Shown: positions 1 through 12,900, counted from the first letter of the stretch. The stretch is 64,000 nucleotides of DNA from Taenia hydatigena (GCA_036345935.2 JADWOT020000008.1:7210156-7274155), one strand, 5' to 3'. The notes: generated by a model not told the origin, from the sequence alone. Program-made: numbers and translations.

Positions 1-3000
1 ACATTGCCGGCACCAAAAATGTCAATTGTGAACTTTTAATTTGTAATGTCAAATATCGGTACACTGTTTGCCGTACTTGTACCATTTGTCCAAGGAAATC
101 CTTCGCTTTGCAGTACATCTGGCTGCAACGACTTTTAGCATTCTATCGAGACTTGCCTAATGGAAACTAATTGTTGGTGCACGCACTTTATGGAGCATAA
201 GGCATAATTATGCGTCCCATCCCACCATTTTGCTCGCCAACGCACTCCCAACGCGTAATCATGAGGTGTTCGCTGGACTCTTTCGCCTCCTAAGTTTGAA
301 ATTACTCCCCAAGTTGCAGAAGCTCTCATACACTCCATTGGAGAGCATTTTCAGAGGGTGTCATATACGCTGGCAGAACAACGTACTACTCAGTGCTAAA
401 TATTTTGAATGATCTGCTTCTGTCTAGGAACCGTTCACAGATGCAAGCTTCACTTTCTCTAACACCCTCTACTCTCGGTCATGAACAATTACGTATCTAT
501 ATTGAATGAAAGATTTGTGCGTCAAGAACAGCTTACAGTAATGTAGGCACTGGGTGTTGGAATATTTGTTTGCCATTCAAGACCACAGTAACTGAAGGAG
601 AAGGCTGTGATGAAAATCAAGCACACAGGTAGCCAAGCCACCCTCATACACTAGGTGACAGAAAGCCTCACGGACTAAGAGTTTGTTCTTCTTCACCTCT
701 TCACCTTGTGGGAAATTTGAGATGGTAAACAAACAAACCCCAATATTTCAGTCAACAAACATGCCTTTAGTTATTCCTAAGTACTCCATCTACCATTCCA
801 GACTTCAAAAGGACCACATCATCGCCAAAAGATGCCTGCTTTGTCTGTGAATGTGTTTATGGAAGACTTCAGGTGGAGTTATTCACCATGTATTGATGTC
901 ACTGAAGGTTAAAAGACAATTTCGACTGAGATCCACTCCATGCAGCATGCATTCTTTAGAATGAGCAAAGACTAATCTTTCAATCAGAAGGGCCATACGC
1001 CTGCACGACATCCTGACGTCATACACTCTATAGCTAATCCGGCAGAGGATTGAGCCCTCATCTTTACTCCTTTCCTCATACTCCTCCAGTAAGTCGCGAC
1101 AATCAAACGGTCACATACGGAATGAGATAAAAAGTTTGGAGAAGCAACTTCAGCCGATGCGATCCTCACCGAAGCCCGGAATCCTGTATGTATGTGTTCA
1201 CAGCGGAATGTGTTTTAGCAATACAAAATATCGCTGCCCTCTTATTGCCCTTTCGGCTCAGATTTTATTTTACTATTTTTTTTCTTGTCTTTCCTCCAGC
1301 TCGTGGCAGTTGTTCCTCACAGTGACTCACCCTTCGTGCTTCTGACCAGGATGCCAGCAAACCGACATCGTCCGTATTTGCGCTCTCTTCGATGTTTTGT
1401 CAACAAATGGATGTTGTACTGTAGTGAACGCTTTAGTATCCATTTGTTGTAATATTATGCCAAGTGTAGACCAAATCACAGTTTATGACATGAGCTGCTC
1501 AGTATTGCATTTCCAGTCGGCAGTCATCCATCATTCAATATGTAGCCGTGCAACTTATGTGTTGATCTCGGGTAATGTGTAAGGAGGATGGATATTGTTG
1601 GCCAATTTGCACTATTCATAAATACTATATTCCAAGGTTATAATTTTCGTTTACTAAGATCGTATTAACAAATAGATATCTTGCGTTATTCCTGTGTGGA
1701 AGGCGGCTATGCATCAAGAGAAGCCTTCAGACAATTGAAACAATGTCCTGCACACACACATTTATTGGCCAAAATTTGACTGTCATTGTGAAAGTTTGTC
1801 AAAATGAAACAATGGACACTAACTTGGACAATTTCGTGTGGATTTCGAAGTGGCTCTTAGAAGCGAAATCGTGGATTAGTAAAACCTCTAGGTGAAAAGC
1901 CTCACTCGTAAGAAGTATGAAAAAAAATAATCGGCGAAGCATCACCTCGTAGTTCCTTTTTCTCAGTTCTTCATCTGGACACGTCTGTTTCATAGTGAAA
2001 AAGCGAACTAAGTTTCCAATGTTTCCTAACGAATTGGTCGATTTCAAAAAGGACATCAAGGCAACTAAAAGTAGTCTCACCGCACCAGAAGACCAAATAA
2101 TGCACAAAAACTCTAATTTAAAAAAGCAAAAGCACACGTCGACAAAATTGCGAAAGACCTTCGATATTGTCTAATGTAACGCCAATAGAAAGATATTTTA
2201 AAGCGAGAATTCACTTTGCAGTGGCAAAGTGGTAAATTAGCTTCCACTAATCCCCTTACTTCACTGTTCCAAGACATTATTATGTGCAACTGACTCGTAG
2301 GTTAGGTGAGCACCACGAGCGGTAATTCTGTCCACCTAGTGCAGTGAAAACATTTCCAAGGAAAGTGTGACCTCAGGTCCGTTTTCACATTAAACCCCTA
2401 TGTGTAGCTGCATTTTCACACACACACACACACACACGTCCATAGGTGTATGAGGGACCAGTATCTTAACTAAGCAAAAAGATTAAAAACTTCCCGATTT
2501 ATGAGCACAAAACACAAAATAATATTACATCGCTTAGTCAACTTGAAAATGAAAGTGTGCTAAATCACACAGCTGGTGAAATTACAAGGATGTGCTTTAG
2601 GCCCCCACTGAAAGGTGACAAATACTATGACGAATCCAAAATCAATTATTGCAGCAGCGCCTTTTAAAATGCAGCTTTCCATCAAGCTTAAAATTTATAC
2701 AGAAGAATGTCCATACTTTGAACGATAAAGAAGGGTACACTACAACATAGCACACTACCGAGCACAAAGTGGGTCTTGACCGCCGCTTCCGATGGGTAAC
2801 AAAGAGTGTTCCAAGGTTAGGTTGTTTCTCACACCAGAAGCATGTTTTTACAATAGGAGGCAGGGACACGTTGCTAGCCATGTGAGAAAAAAAAGTTAAT
2901 TCAAAATGTCAAGTGTGGAGGGCAAAGTGTGAATGTAATTTGTTTTGAGAAAGAACATTTCACCTGAAACAATAAAGATGCACTAAGAAAGACTTGACAC

Positions 3001-4329
3001 AACAGTGGATACTCACATGTCTGTTTCTGGTAGATAAATCTTTATGTCGTCGGAAAGGCAAATTGAAAAGATAATAGGTGCCAGAGGAGGCTTGTTCCAC
3101 AAAATGCAAAGCACTAGCATGAAAAGTTGGCCCATGGGATGGTCTAAGATGCGCAATTTGGGCAGCCAATGAGTGTATTTCTTAATTCAGATTTAATAAA
3201 CATTTCCTTTAAAAAAAATCCTAACATTAGCAAAACAGAGACATGCTTCTAAGTAGATCACCTCCTTCAACACCATTAGATGAATGGCGTTGAGTTTCCA
3301 AAGCCCCCATAAGTAATTTGAATTTGCGATTCAGTACGAAGTGCAAAACCGAGGAACTATCCATTCGTCAGTGTTATCACAGCCGTAGCCACAGACATGG
3401 GGTGGATGGAGAGGGAGTGGAGCGGAGGAATGGTGCCAGCAAGTGGTGGGAATCCGGCACACCGCACTCGGTCTTGCGTGTGAACAGAGGCACACACACA
3501 CACACAGGCATGCCAGCTTGTGCGCAGTCTGCACCTTGTTTTGCTTATAGAAGGCCTCGAAAGCTAGCACATACATAGACACATACACACACCAATGGGG
3601 CTAATTTTACATTCTTTTCTACCGGTCTTTCTGATTCGATTTCCTCTATTCTGTCTCATTTTATCAAGACTGGGCAAGCAACTGTTAGAAGGTATTGGAA
3701 CAAAATTTAGTGGGACGTGAAAATTCGAACTGATTCTGGAATACATTAATAGCCACCAAAGATTGAATACGCGTAGAGAGTAGGATAAGGATGGTTATTG
3801 TGACTTTTGCAGCCTACATGCATTCGATCGCGAGGTGAGCCAGAACGTGTAATAATGTGAAAGCCGATTTTTGGCATTTGAGCCGGGAAACAGATGCGGC
3901 GACTTCTCTGACAGTTACTAGGTCATAAGGAGAATAAGCTACTGCTCCACTACAAAGGCATTAGTTGGGTATAACCAAAAATTCTAGTCGTTTTTATGAT
4001 TATAGATGCTTTAGAGCAAGGAACCAGATGCATAACTAAAGCCAAAAGCAGACATAGATGCTAATTAGAAAGAAATCACTCTTGCTCTCATTCCAAATTC
4101 AGAAAAAAGTGTTTTTCACGATCTCAAAGCAGCAAACCTCAAGTCAAAGGTACAAGGCTTTTCCTCCATATGCAGCTTAAAACAAAAAGTGATTTTATTT
4201 TCAATAGGACTAATAACTTCTGTAATCATTTTAATAACATATAGGGCATCTGGCAAATAGCTGATGGATTGATAAATAGGTGACATAAGTAACCTAGGTT
4301 GGATCGTAATAAAGTAAAAACGGACTGAC
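1..4329. other. Intergenic or intronic sequence, no gene recognised
   Basis: I see only short chance-like open frames on both strands. There is a CA dinucleotide run at 2417-2437 and a second at about 3489-3506. A minus-strand frame near 3015-3169 ends in a reasonable splice donor and could be an exon of the LD-motif gene to its right, but nothing in it is recognisable. No LIM-domain cysteine/histidine pattern was seen on the minus strand here. Confidence 0.5.
2417..2437. repeat. CA dinucleotide microsatellite
   Basis: An uninterrupted run of about ten CA units, read directly from the sequence. Confidence 0.9.
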
Positions 4330-4593
4330 CTTGAAACTCATAACCATCTGTGTCCCCATCAATTCCATCTAAATCGCTCAGTATAAGATCTAGTTTAGTA
4401 AGATTTTCTTGAAGAGGACGGCGCGGTTTGCTTATTATGGGCCGTGATTTTTGTCTGATATCTGGCAGATTGGTGGAATTCTGTGGCCAAAGTTTTGGTT
4501 CAGTTGATGTATTGTTACCATTCGTAGGACAAACAGGCGAACTCCGTTGAAGCACATGTTGCTTTGTCACGCGCAAGTCTTCAAGCAATGCAT
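4330..4593 (-). CDS. Internal exon of a paxillin-like LD-motif protein (partial)
   Basis: This exon has an acceptor just above 4593 and a GGTCAGT donor below 4330, and is phase 1 at both ends. It begins with DALLEDL, which needs only a leucine from the previous exon to complete the LDxLLxxL motif of paxillin LD1. About 70 residues later it carries LTKLDLILSDLDGI, which fits LDxxLxxL and resembles paxillin LD2. The segment between is rich in Pro, Ser and Asn, as in paxillin linkers. LD motifs bind focal-adhesion proteins such as FAK and vinculin. The LIM domains expected downstream on this strand were not found within 1-4330, so they may lie beyond the left edge. The paxillin, Hic-5 and leupaxin families cannot be separated from one exon. 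Confidence 0.5.
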
Positions 4594-5775
4594 CTTAAAC
4601 ATTTGATAGCGATAAAAGTTTCAACTAAAATCGATGAGTCTACCACATAAATAATGCAAAAAACGATTAAAAAGAAAGCATCATAAGTTACTTGGGAAGT
4701 AGAACCCTTTGAAAAATCAAAAATAGTTCGCTGCATTAAAATTGACTGCACTAAGTATTTTCTTTCCTTAATAAATCAGATTTAGGTGAGAGTTCAATTT
4801 CTGAACAATTGCAAACATTGCTTCTTAGCTTAAAAAAATTCCACAATTTTAAAGCAAGTTCTAGTTATGCATAGAAACGATTCGATCCATGTTAAACATT
4901 TCCAATGTTCTGCAAAATACTCGCACAAAAAATCTGACTGCAGTATGGCTATGGCCATCAAAAAAAAAAATTCATACAGAATCTGCATGCAAATATATTC
5001 AAAGGTAAGACACAATCCCCTTCATACATGTCAAAGTTAAATAAACGGTTATAAAGGTTGGCAATTTCATACTAAGATATAGACGAGAAATGAGCATGAT
5101 TACTGCACCACAGTTTCATTTACCAATAAACAAGTAAAAAATCTTTTCAAGGCGTTTCTGTAATAAAATATTTTAAAGAAGAGTGCATAAATTGGCGTAA
5201 GTTACGAGTAACGTAAAAAGCCCAATGATTAGTGACCAGATATTGTGTTTACGTGCCTCTACAGTCAAAACGATTTCAATACGCAGAACAGGTAAACGCT
5301 ATAATAGTGCGCTAAAAATTTTAAATGAAGGAGCAGTAACAAATGAGAAGCACAAAGCTTCAGAACGCACCGAGATTTTCCATGATCTTAAAACACCGCG
5401 ACAATCGCAGGGGCAAATTCAAGGTCAGACTTGATAAATTATGCAGTATAATGACCTTGTAAAAATTAAGAATTATTTTTATTATTCAGTAAATGCTGTC
5501 GCCAAATAGACTAAAGCCAGCCGAAACAGTGCTACGCTCAAAAAATGCAATGAGACCAAAAGGAGAAATCTTATTATTATAACATCATATTTCATAATGG
5601 GTTACAGTGAATTCAAAAGGTAAAACTGTAGTTAACCAAGTGATTAACAAAATTTAAAAAATTCCAGGAAAGCAAATTAGTCTTACCAAGGTAGGTAGGA
5701 GATCATGCCTTCACGCACGACTGCGTGTCGTAGAGGGAGTGCTGGGAAAATGTGCGAATGTCACACACAAATAAC
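4594..5775. other. AT-rich stretch, no gene recognised
   Basis: Short open frames only. This probably includes an intron or upstream region of the LD-motif gene on the minus strand. No recognisable domain or repeat was seen. Confidence 0.4.
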
Positions 5776-5943
5776 TATAATACTTTGTTTGGTCAGGGTC
5801 ACAGAGGTGGATATATTGCCCTGGCTGTGTGGGCCGGCCTCCGGGCCATGCCAGCAGCTTATTTCCTTCTGCCTGTGTAGTGTATGCATTCTACCCTGGT
5901 ATTCTGCCTTCTTTTGCCTTGGAGAAAGCCTCGGGACGCTGCA
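5776..5943 (+). mobile_element. Solo LTR of the TRIM family (plus orientation)
   Basis: This copy starts TATAATACTTTGTTTG and ends GGGACGCTGCA. It contains the family core phrases GGTCAGGGTCACAGAGGTGG and GGCCGGCCTCCGGGCCATGC found in all copies in this window. It is slightly shorter than the 185-bp full LTR and has no partner or internal region beside it, so it is read as a solo LTR. No clean target-site duplication was seen. Confidence 0.7.
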
Positions 5944-6102
5944 TAATACCTCAAAGAAATTGTGTTTTAAAACTTAATTTTAAACGCTAGTTACATGAGG
6001 ATAGGTGACATGCACTTTTGCGTAGCTCTAAAATATGTATCGGTAAGCACACTGTGCAATTCATGTTTGCGTAGGCATACTCTTTTAATGTAACACATCC
6101 AG

Positions 6103-6443
6103 TGTGATACTTTATTCATTATGTCAGCTGGTTTCGATTTTGGTCACAGAAGTGGCCATATTGCTCTAGCTGCGCGAGTCGTGCCAGGAGTGTAGCGTCT
6201 CGAGGCTCTCCCGAAGGCAAAAGAAGGCCACCAAGGCAGAATATACAAGAGAAATGGGGCTGCTGGCATAGCTTGGATGTAAGACCACGCGGCTCAGAGT
6301 AATATTTCTGTTTCTGTGACCCTGACCAAAACCGGTAGTCCAGCTGAAGTGTTACAAGAAGCACCGTGACCTCTTCTCTGAATATATATTCTGCTCCATT
6401 ATTATGCCTTCTTTTGTCTTTAAGGAGGTCTTTTAATGCCACA
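6103..6443 (+). mobile_element. TRIM-family solo LTR interrupted by a nested LTR
   Basis: The left part (about 6103-6190) and right part (about 6357-6443) together make one plus-orientation LTR. It runs from TGTGATACTTT to a degenerate GCCACA end. The interruption is a minus-orientation LTR of the same family at 6191-6356. This is a stacked insertion and gives a relative age: the outer copy is older. Confidence 0.65.
6191..6356 (-). mobile_element. Nested solo LTR of the TRIM family
   Basis: This copy starts TGTAGCGTCTCGAGGC and ends GTTACA, in opposite orientation to the LTR it interrupts. It is flanked by AGGAG on the left and AGAAG on the right, a 4/5 match consistent with a decayed 5-bp target-site duplication. 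Confidence 0.7.
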
Positions 6444-6653
6444 GAAACCATGTCTTTTACATTTCCTAATTAGGTTGCAGCGTTTAAAGCTAATGATATG
6501 TTTTGAGCTTACACGATGCATTGCATGTGTCCCAAGGTCTAGTTCTGCTTCAGCAGCCTTGTAGGCACTGGCACTTGCGTTGCTGTTAGTTTTAAGTTCA
6601 CTGCCTACGATAGTCCTAAAACCACATAAAATTCATAGTTAAACTGTGTTGCT

Positions 6654-6838
6654 TGTAGCGTCCCGAGGCTTTCTTAAGGCAAAAGAAGGCAAAGTGGCAG
6701 GGTAGAATATATATATTCACCGGACAGAGGGAAGTAGACTGCTGGCATGGCCGGGAGGCCAGCCCACGCAGCTAGGGCAGTACGGCCACCTCTGTGACCT
6801 TGACAGAAACCAGCAATTCTAACAAACAAAGTACTACA
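6654..6838 (-). repeat. LTR (3' LTR) of TRIM copy A
   Basis: Left terminal repeat, 185 bp, immediately preceded by TTGCT. It contains the AATATATATATTC motif common to the family. Confidence 0.88.
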
Positions 6839-7363
6839 TTGACCCTCTCTTCTTTCGAGCGTCGTCCCCGAAGCGCCCCTTCATATACCTCCCGTGTCAG
6901 CCATCACAACATACTCAGTGCTGCAAGAAGCACCCACGAGCTAACCATACCAGTCGCCAGCATTCGACGCGATTGAAACGATGCTTGACACCAACGTCAC
7001 TGATCTCTCTTGACAGTGCATTGCACCTCGGGTTTCGTCTAGCTTGGAAACAAAATTCGGAATAAGTGGTTCTGCCGACCATCAGTATGTCCGTAGGGGG
7101 GCGTTAGCACGCCAATCTCCTTAAGCAAGTATAATAGGGGTAATCTTCGAAACGAAACTTCCCAGGTGGTCCATGGCTAGTGTCGCTTCAGTTGTTGATA
7201 GCTTTCTTGTAGAACACGGAGAAGGGGTGGATGCCGGAGGTGGACGTCGTTTTTGGCCCGTCCATAGCACATGCACTTCTTTCGCACCACTGCAACATGC
7301 CGCAGGTGATAGAGATCGGGATGAAAACCCTATAGAGTCGGGTCCGCTTTCCGCTACCACCAA

Positions 7364-7548
7364 TGTAGCGTCCCGAGGCTCCCTTAAGGCAAAAGAAGGC
7401 AAGGTGGCAGGGCAGAATATATATATTCACCGGACAGAGGGAAATAGGCTGCTGACATGGCCTGAAAGCCAGCTCACGCAGCTAGGGCAGTACGTCCACC
7501 TCTGTGACCATTACAGAAACCAGCAGCTCTAACAAACAAAGCAATACA
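7364..7548 (-). repeat. LTR (5' LTR) of TRIM copy A
   Basis: Right terminal repeat, 185 bp, closely similar to 6654-6838. It is immediately followed by TTGCT, the matching target-site duplication. Confidence 0.88.
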
Positions 7549-7965
7549 TTGCTACTACGTAATTTTACCTTCTGCATAGAATTATTGGATTCCTTGCTGA
7601 GCCCGAGCGACATATAGCATGTCCTAAATCCGTGTAGTATAAATAAGCCCATTATTGAAAAACGACATGTTTGCAGTAGTTTGGAGAAGTTAAAAGGTGG
7701 AATAAAATCGTTTTTAACTTGAAGTCCTTTTTGATAACAGTGCTCTAAATATTTTAAAATGTAATACTTTAGCCATGTACAACTAAACTACAAAAATATG
7801 TTGCAACTAAACAAATTACAAATTATTTTTGTTTTTTTTGATTAATATTTTGTTTTAAATGATATTTGAGAAGCGAGCGTCTTTAGTTTTGCTGAATCTG
7901 TTTAGTGGCTTGTGAAAGTTGTGCTTCGCAAGTCTCGTGTTTCGAGTAATGTGGTTTTAGGTGCG

Positions 7966-9945
7966 ATGGATAAGTACGTTATTCAGAATAACGATTCGTC
8001 AGTGCCTTCGAACGTCCCACAATCAATCAATATTCCTGACCTTGGGAAGAGTCTTCTGAATGCCTCGCGCAATGGTGATGTTGAGGAAGTACGGAGTCTT
8101 CTCAACAATGGTGCTCCATTTGCAACTGATTGGGTATTGGCGTTTTCCTCGCATAAGACATTTTTATCAACTCTTCAGCGATTTCGTAAATATGAGTGAC
8201 CTACTCGCTTTGCCTAACATAATTGTTATTTCCCTTTTATGCTTGGTATATGTTATTGCTTACAATGGGTCCCTACGAATTCGTCTTAATATTTAATTAT
8301 GCGCAGGTGTAATGCTGTGAAGACTGCTTTAATTCGATTGTCCATGCAGCATTGTAATTTTATATAGCATACGTATACATAATCACGCATATGGTTGTGA
8401 TTATTGCATTATTTGCGTTCTTGCTATGCTAATAAATACTTATCATAACATTAAGCTGGGAATGTCTCCTCTTCACTTTGCCGCTATGAATGGCCATTTG
8501 TCCACTTGTGAAGCTTTGCTGAACGCAGGCTTTAGTCGAGATGCGAGAACCAAAGTGGATCGCACACCGCTGCAGCTAGCTGCTCAAGAGGGACATGCTG
8601 ACATTGTTGAACTACTGCTGAAAAGTGCAGCTGATATCCATGCCGTTGATACTTTGAAAATGACCGCTCTTCATTGGGCGGCTGAGCGTGGACATTATCC
8701 TGTGATTCAAGTGCTCATGCGGTATGGGGCTAACATACATCGGAAGAACAAGTTCGAATTGACCCCTCTCGAAATAGCCGAGATGCGTGGTCACACAGAA
8801 GCTAAAGATGCTATGCTGGTGGGTTTTATGAAATTGGTTTTAGCACCTGTTTTATGAGCATTCGATGAGTGAAATTTTTATTATGCAAAAAGATGACACA
8901 AGTGGAGGTTAACCCTGCTGTGGGGAAGATGGCGGCACCCAATGAAGACCTTGCAGATCCTACAGCATTCATAATCACTGACGAAGAAACAGTTATTCCC
9001 GCAGCACCACCTGCAGATGAAGTGATTATTTCCAGCGTCAAGGCCGAGCCGAACACCGATGAGATGTCAGTGGGTGCAACTGATCCGCTGTTAACGGGAG
9101 ACAACAAGGAAACTCTGCTTGATTGGGCGGTCTCTGGTTTTGGAGGCAAGAGTTCTGGAGAAACCAGTCAGAACTTATTTCCTCACCTCACTCCCACGGA
9201 CCAGTATTTTGGACCATCGAACAAACCTGATCGCACCTCATTCGAGGCCCAGTTCCTTGATGGTTTGGACCTTTCCTTTCAGGCACTGGAACCCAACAGT
9301 CTTTCACTTCTTGGTTCGAGTCCCAATGACAACAACATGGTGAGTGAATGTGGAGTTCTATTTCTATCATAAATAGCTAGTTGTCGAGACACCGGATGGG
9401 AAGGTTCTGTACGTTCGGCAAGAGGATAGTGAAAACCACTCAAAGATCACTATATTTAACAAAGACGGGGAGCTGGTCAACGATGATGGTTTGCTTGAAG
9501 AGGTGACCACTGCCCTTTCTAGCTACCAAAATCGGGAGGATGTTGGAAACAAGTAAGATTTCTGTGTTTTATTCCATTGAACTGTTTCTTTTAGTCTGAT
9601 TATCTGGAGGTGCCAAAAATGCCTCCTTTGATTTGTGATTGTATTGCTCAAACTCTACGCGCTCTTGTTTGTGTAATTTTCAGTTTTCTTGATACTCTGG
9701 ATGAAGACAAGCTTTTGAAGTCTGGAGACATACCGGTGAGTGATCTGCTATCGGGCTCAGAGGAGACGGAACTCGATCATGAGTCCGATAAGGGGATGCT
9801 GCTACAGCAACTCGTACACTTCGCCAAGGGGGAGGATGGAATGGACTCTTCACTCTGTGTCGATGGTGTGTTTGCGCTCTGCTTCATTTTGTCCATATTC
9901 GGCTTTAATAATTCAAACGGATTGGTTTCTTCAAATTTCATTTAA
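7966..9945 (+). CDS. GABPB1: GA-binding protein beta subunit homologue (ankyrin transcription cofactor)
   Basis: GABP-beta binds the ETS protein GABP-alpha through ankyrin repeats and supplies the activation domain in the nucleus. Exons: 7966-8133, 8456-8818, 8893-9339, 9377-9552 and 9684-9945; phases agree and give about 471 residues. After a roughly 25-residue extension, the frame matches the human N-terminus at [20 protein letters not shown] and GAPFATDW. Four ankyrin repeats follow, including [20 protein letters not shown] and [14 protein letters not shown], which are near-identical to human GABPB1. The next about 250 residues are acidic and Ser-rich, with a conserved-looking stretch around [17 protein letters not shown]. 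The C-terminal dimerising coiled coil of vertebrate GABPB1 is not visible. The third intron is only 37 nt. The stop at 9945 is favoured by AATAAA at 10125, but splicing after 9865 is possible. Confidence 0.85.
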
Positions 9946-12900
9946 ATTTAACCACTCTTAAGAGCGGACTTACTATTTTGCTGACACTGGTTACACTTAC
10001 TTTAATGGAAGTTGCAGGAAACTGGTACTGTTTAGAATGGTTTTTAAATTAATGATATTACTACTACAAGAATTTTTGAAACTCCATAAACAGTTCCTGC
10101 TTAACCTGGGAACTTCACTGCTGCAATAAATCTCTAGGCGCTCCCGAACTACCAACAAAGAAAAAACTTGTTTCGTGGTTCGGAACCCTTGGACTTACTG
10201 TGGCCGAGTTTCAGAGTTTCGAGCATTTTACTGTTTCATTTACCCATGAAGATTCCGAATTCTCATTACCCGCTTCTTACTGTGAGCAATTTTTTGTTTT
10301 ATTTTAAACGTCGTGGTTTACACTGTGGTTTTATTCTATTTCGCCATAGTTCAAGTCTGATTTATACTTCTACGTGGCTTAAAGTACTTGACCCTAAGAC
10401 TGCAGTTTCTTGTCATTAAGTTCCATTGTTTGAAACGTGTTCGAGCTTTTGCAAGACACCGGATAAGCCGCTGCTCTTTTAGGTCTCCAATCACGATCAA
10501 TAACATTCAATCATTGAATGAAGGTCATGGAACAAATAGTCGTTCTATTTCCCTTGTACATACTTTACCTGCATTTCTTTTCCTCTCAGATTTTGTACTT
10601 ATTTTTACACATTTGTATACCCTTTTCTACCTCTTCAATTCAAGGTGGAGGCTTCCCGGTTTGTTAAGCTGATGTCAAGGTCATACCCTATCAACCCGTT
10701 TAAGTAGTTCTGCAAAATGACTGCATTTGTTTGACCATGCATTCAATTGTACAGGCCTCTCAGTTTCTGTGAATGCATCACCACTTTTGGTGTCTTTGTA
10801 TCTAGTTAGTATTCACAACCACACATCCCTTCTGTACCTTAATAATAAATCTCTTTCCAACCCCGTATGTTTTGTCGCATATTTGAGGGGTGACACACTC
10901 AGTATGGCTTCCTCTGGGGCACGAACGATATGTCGACTTCGCTGTAGATCTCTTTGAAAAGCACTTTTATGTATCAAGCTAGAAAGAGTCGAATGCATGT
11001 CAAATTTAACTGCTCTTACGTCCCTGGAATGCGTTTGGTGAATGCTAAGCTTTAGATCACGTTCTGACCTTTTTTCAATGTATCCTCGGAATATATTTGT
11101 CGTTTCTGTCGTCCCAGGCGTTTGGGGGTGTCATTAAGCGAAGAATCCTCGAAATTATGTATGTTTATTAAGTAGTTTAATCAGTTCGGGAGAGTTGAGG
11201 CACTGTCTAACGGATAGTATTTCGTACGAATGTGGTTAACCCTTCAGATTCTGACATTTTAGAAAGTTTGAAAGAAAATGAAGAAAACTAAACATTAGTT
11301 CATGGGTGTGCGGTATAGCGTCTTTAGTTTCACAGGTCGCAAAGGCTATGCAGCTGGCAGTGAACTTCCCTTGCTCGCCAGGGACAACCTCCGCTACGAC
11401 TTGAAGGCCCGGTCTAGCCTTGAACTACTACTAGCTCGACTGTTGCGAATGCGAACAACCTCAGAGTCGAAGACGTGAATGGTAACCCAAATCCCCTTGT
11501 ACGTAATAAAATCGCCAATGATAAGGTTTGCAGGCGACGTGCTATTGACGTTCCAGGAAGTGGTTTTCAGATTCAAGAAACAATTAATTGGCTAAAGTGA
11601 CTTTCGTTAAGTCTTGACTTGTTTTAACCCTGGGGATGAAGAGGTATTTGTGGAATGCATGTTTAATTGCGTGGGCTCTACCAGTCTCCGAAGGCTTTAC
11701 CACTATCCTGGCGGCAGTGGGACTTATTCCTGTCCATTGCCCTCAGTCCTTCTGTAGACCACTAATTGAACACACACGGTGGTGTACCTAACAGCAATGC
11801 CTCAATTGTTCATTTAACTCCTCACTTTAGCTCTACGTGCTGGTAAGGCTCCGATTTGGTACTTTCACCGGCCTGCATAACCTGCCGACCGTGCCAGTAG
11901 TCTCTAATCATTCTGTGCGTTGGCAACAATTTTTTGTCCTAGTGTTATGGCCTCCTTTAACTTCAGGGAAATTTCGCTGCGCAACTTTGGTGGCAGCAGA
12001 AAGCAAATCATATCCCAAAGAACAATTGTCCTGATTTTTTTCCCCGAATGCCATATCAGTCCCGTGTTCTGCGCAAGTTGTGAACCATCAGAGAAAGTTT
12101 CGTTACGGGGCTGTTCACCGTACCTGTATGAAGATGTCAGGTGACTGAACACGCAGTACCACCTCCGCCTGTCCACTATCTGCATAGAATCCGGGTGGAT
12201 GTGTCTGGGCAGCACTGGAGTGAACAATGTTAAACTTCGTCCCTACGATTACGTGATGCCCTGCACATTCCTCTGTCCTTCCAATATGCTTCGTATACGG
12301 GACAAAACTCCGAATCTACCGGAATCACCAGTAAGGATCGGTGATGCTACTGCCAAGTGTCTTCGCAATTACATGGAAATTTGATGACTGGTGCAAGAGG
12401 TCGACTGAAAGGGGCGCTGTGAAGGACGCTTAAAAGGGAGGAGGGGCTGTTTAATTCTCAGTTTCGGCAAAGGGTCACTTTGTGTCTTGGCTATAGTACT
12501 TCTAGCGAGTACCAGTGACCCCAAGTCCTACAGTACGTCAGATATGCATATTCTCTCCGATCATGATCTTCTCTCGTCTTCAGGCTATTCTTAAGGCGCC
12601 ATATATGGTATGTTCTACAAAATTTTGCTAAATAATTAAGCTAGATCACTTTAACCCCAGTTTATTGAGTATATGCGGTCCCAGAATGGACTGTTTCTTT
12701 GGGTGCATTTGTTAAAATCACTGCAATCGAAGTTGCTATGTGTGAGTACGCACCTCGCAGTTGAGTCCTCAAATGCTCATCTTTGGCCTCATAATGCTTT
12801 TTCAGTGTAATGAATAACACTGTACAATTAAAAGGATGCAATCTCACCATGCCTGCAGAGGTTGAACTATCCAGACACTCCAATCATCCTAGAAGGCGCT

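Larger units (their letters stand above)
6654..7548 (-). mobile_element. TRIM LTR element with both LTRs (copy A)
   Basis: Two direct repeats of 185 bp (6654-6838 and 7364-7548) flank a 525-bp internal region with no coding potential. Each LTR starts TGTAGCGTCCCGAGGC and ends TACA, giving the TG...CA ends of LTR elements. The whole is bounded by a perfect 5-bp target-site duplication, TTGCT on both sides. Read on the minus strand, the internal region begins with TTGGTGGTAGCGGAAAGCGG, a plausible primer-binding site starting TGG. It ends with a polypurine tract (AAAGAAGAGAGGG) just before the 3' LTR. Small size, LTRs, PBS and PPT without gag-pol define a TRIM, which must be moved by another element's proteins. 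Confidence 0.9.

Noticed and set aside
7121..7532. Possible small genes with frames of 93 and 119 codons
   Set aside because: They fall within TRIM copy A and its LTR. No gag, protease or reverse transcriptase motif is present.
6103..7548. A single large composite transposon or inverted-repeat element
   Set aside because: Orientations and target-site duplications show separate LTR insertions: a nested pair at 6103-6443 and a complete TRIM at 6654-7548.
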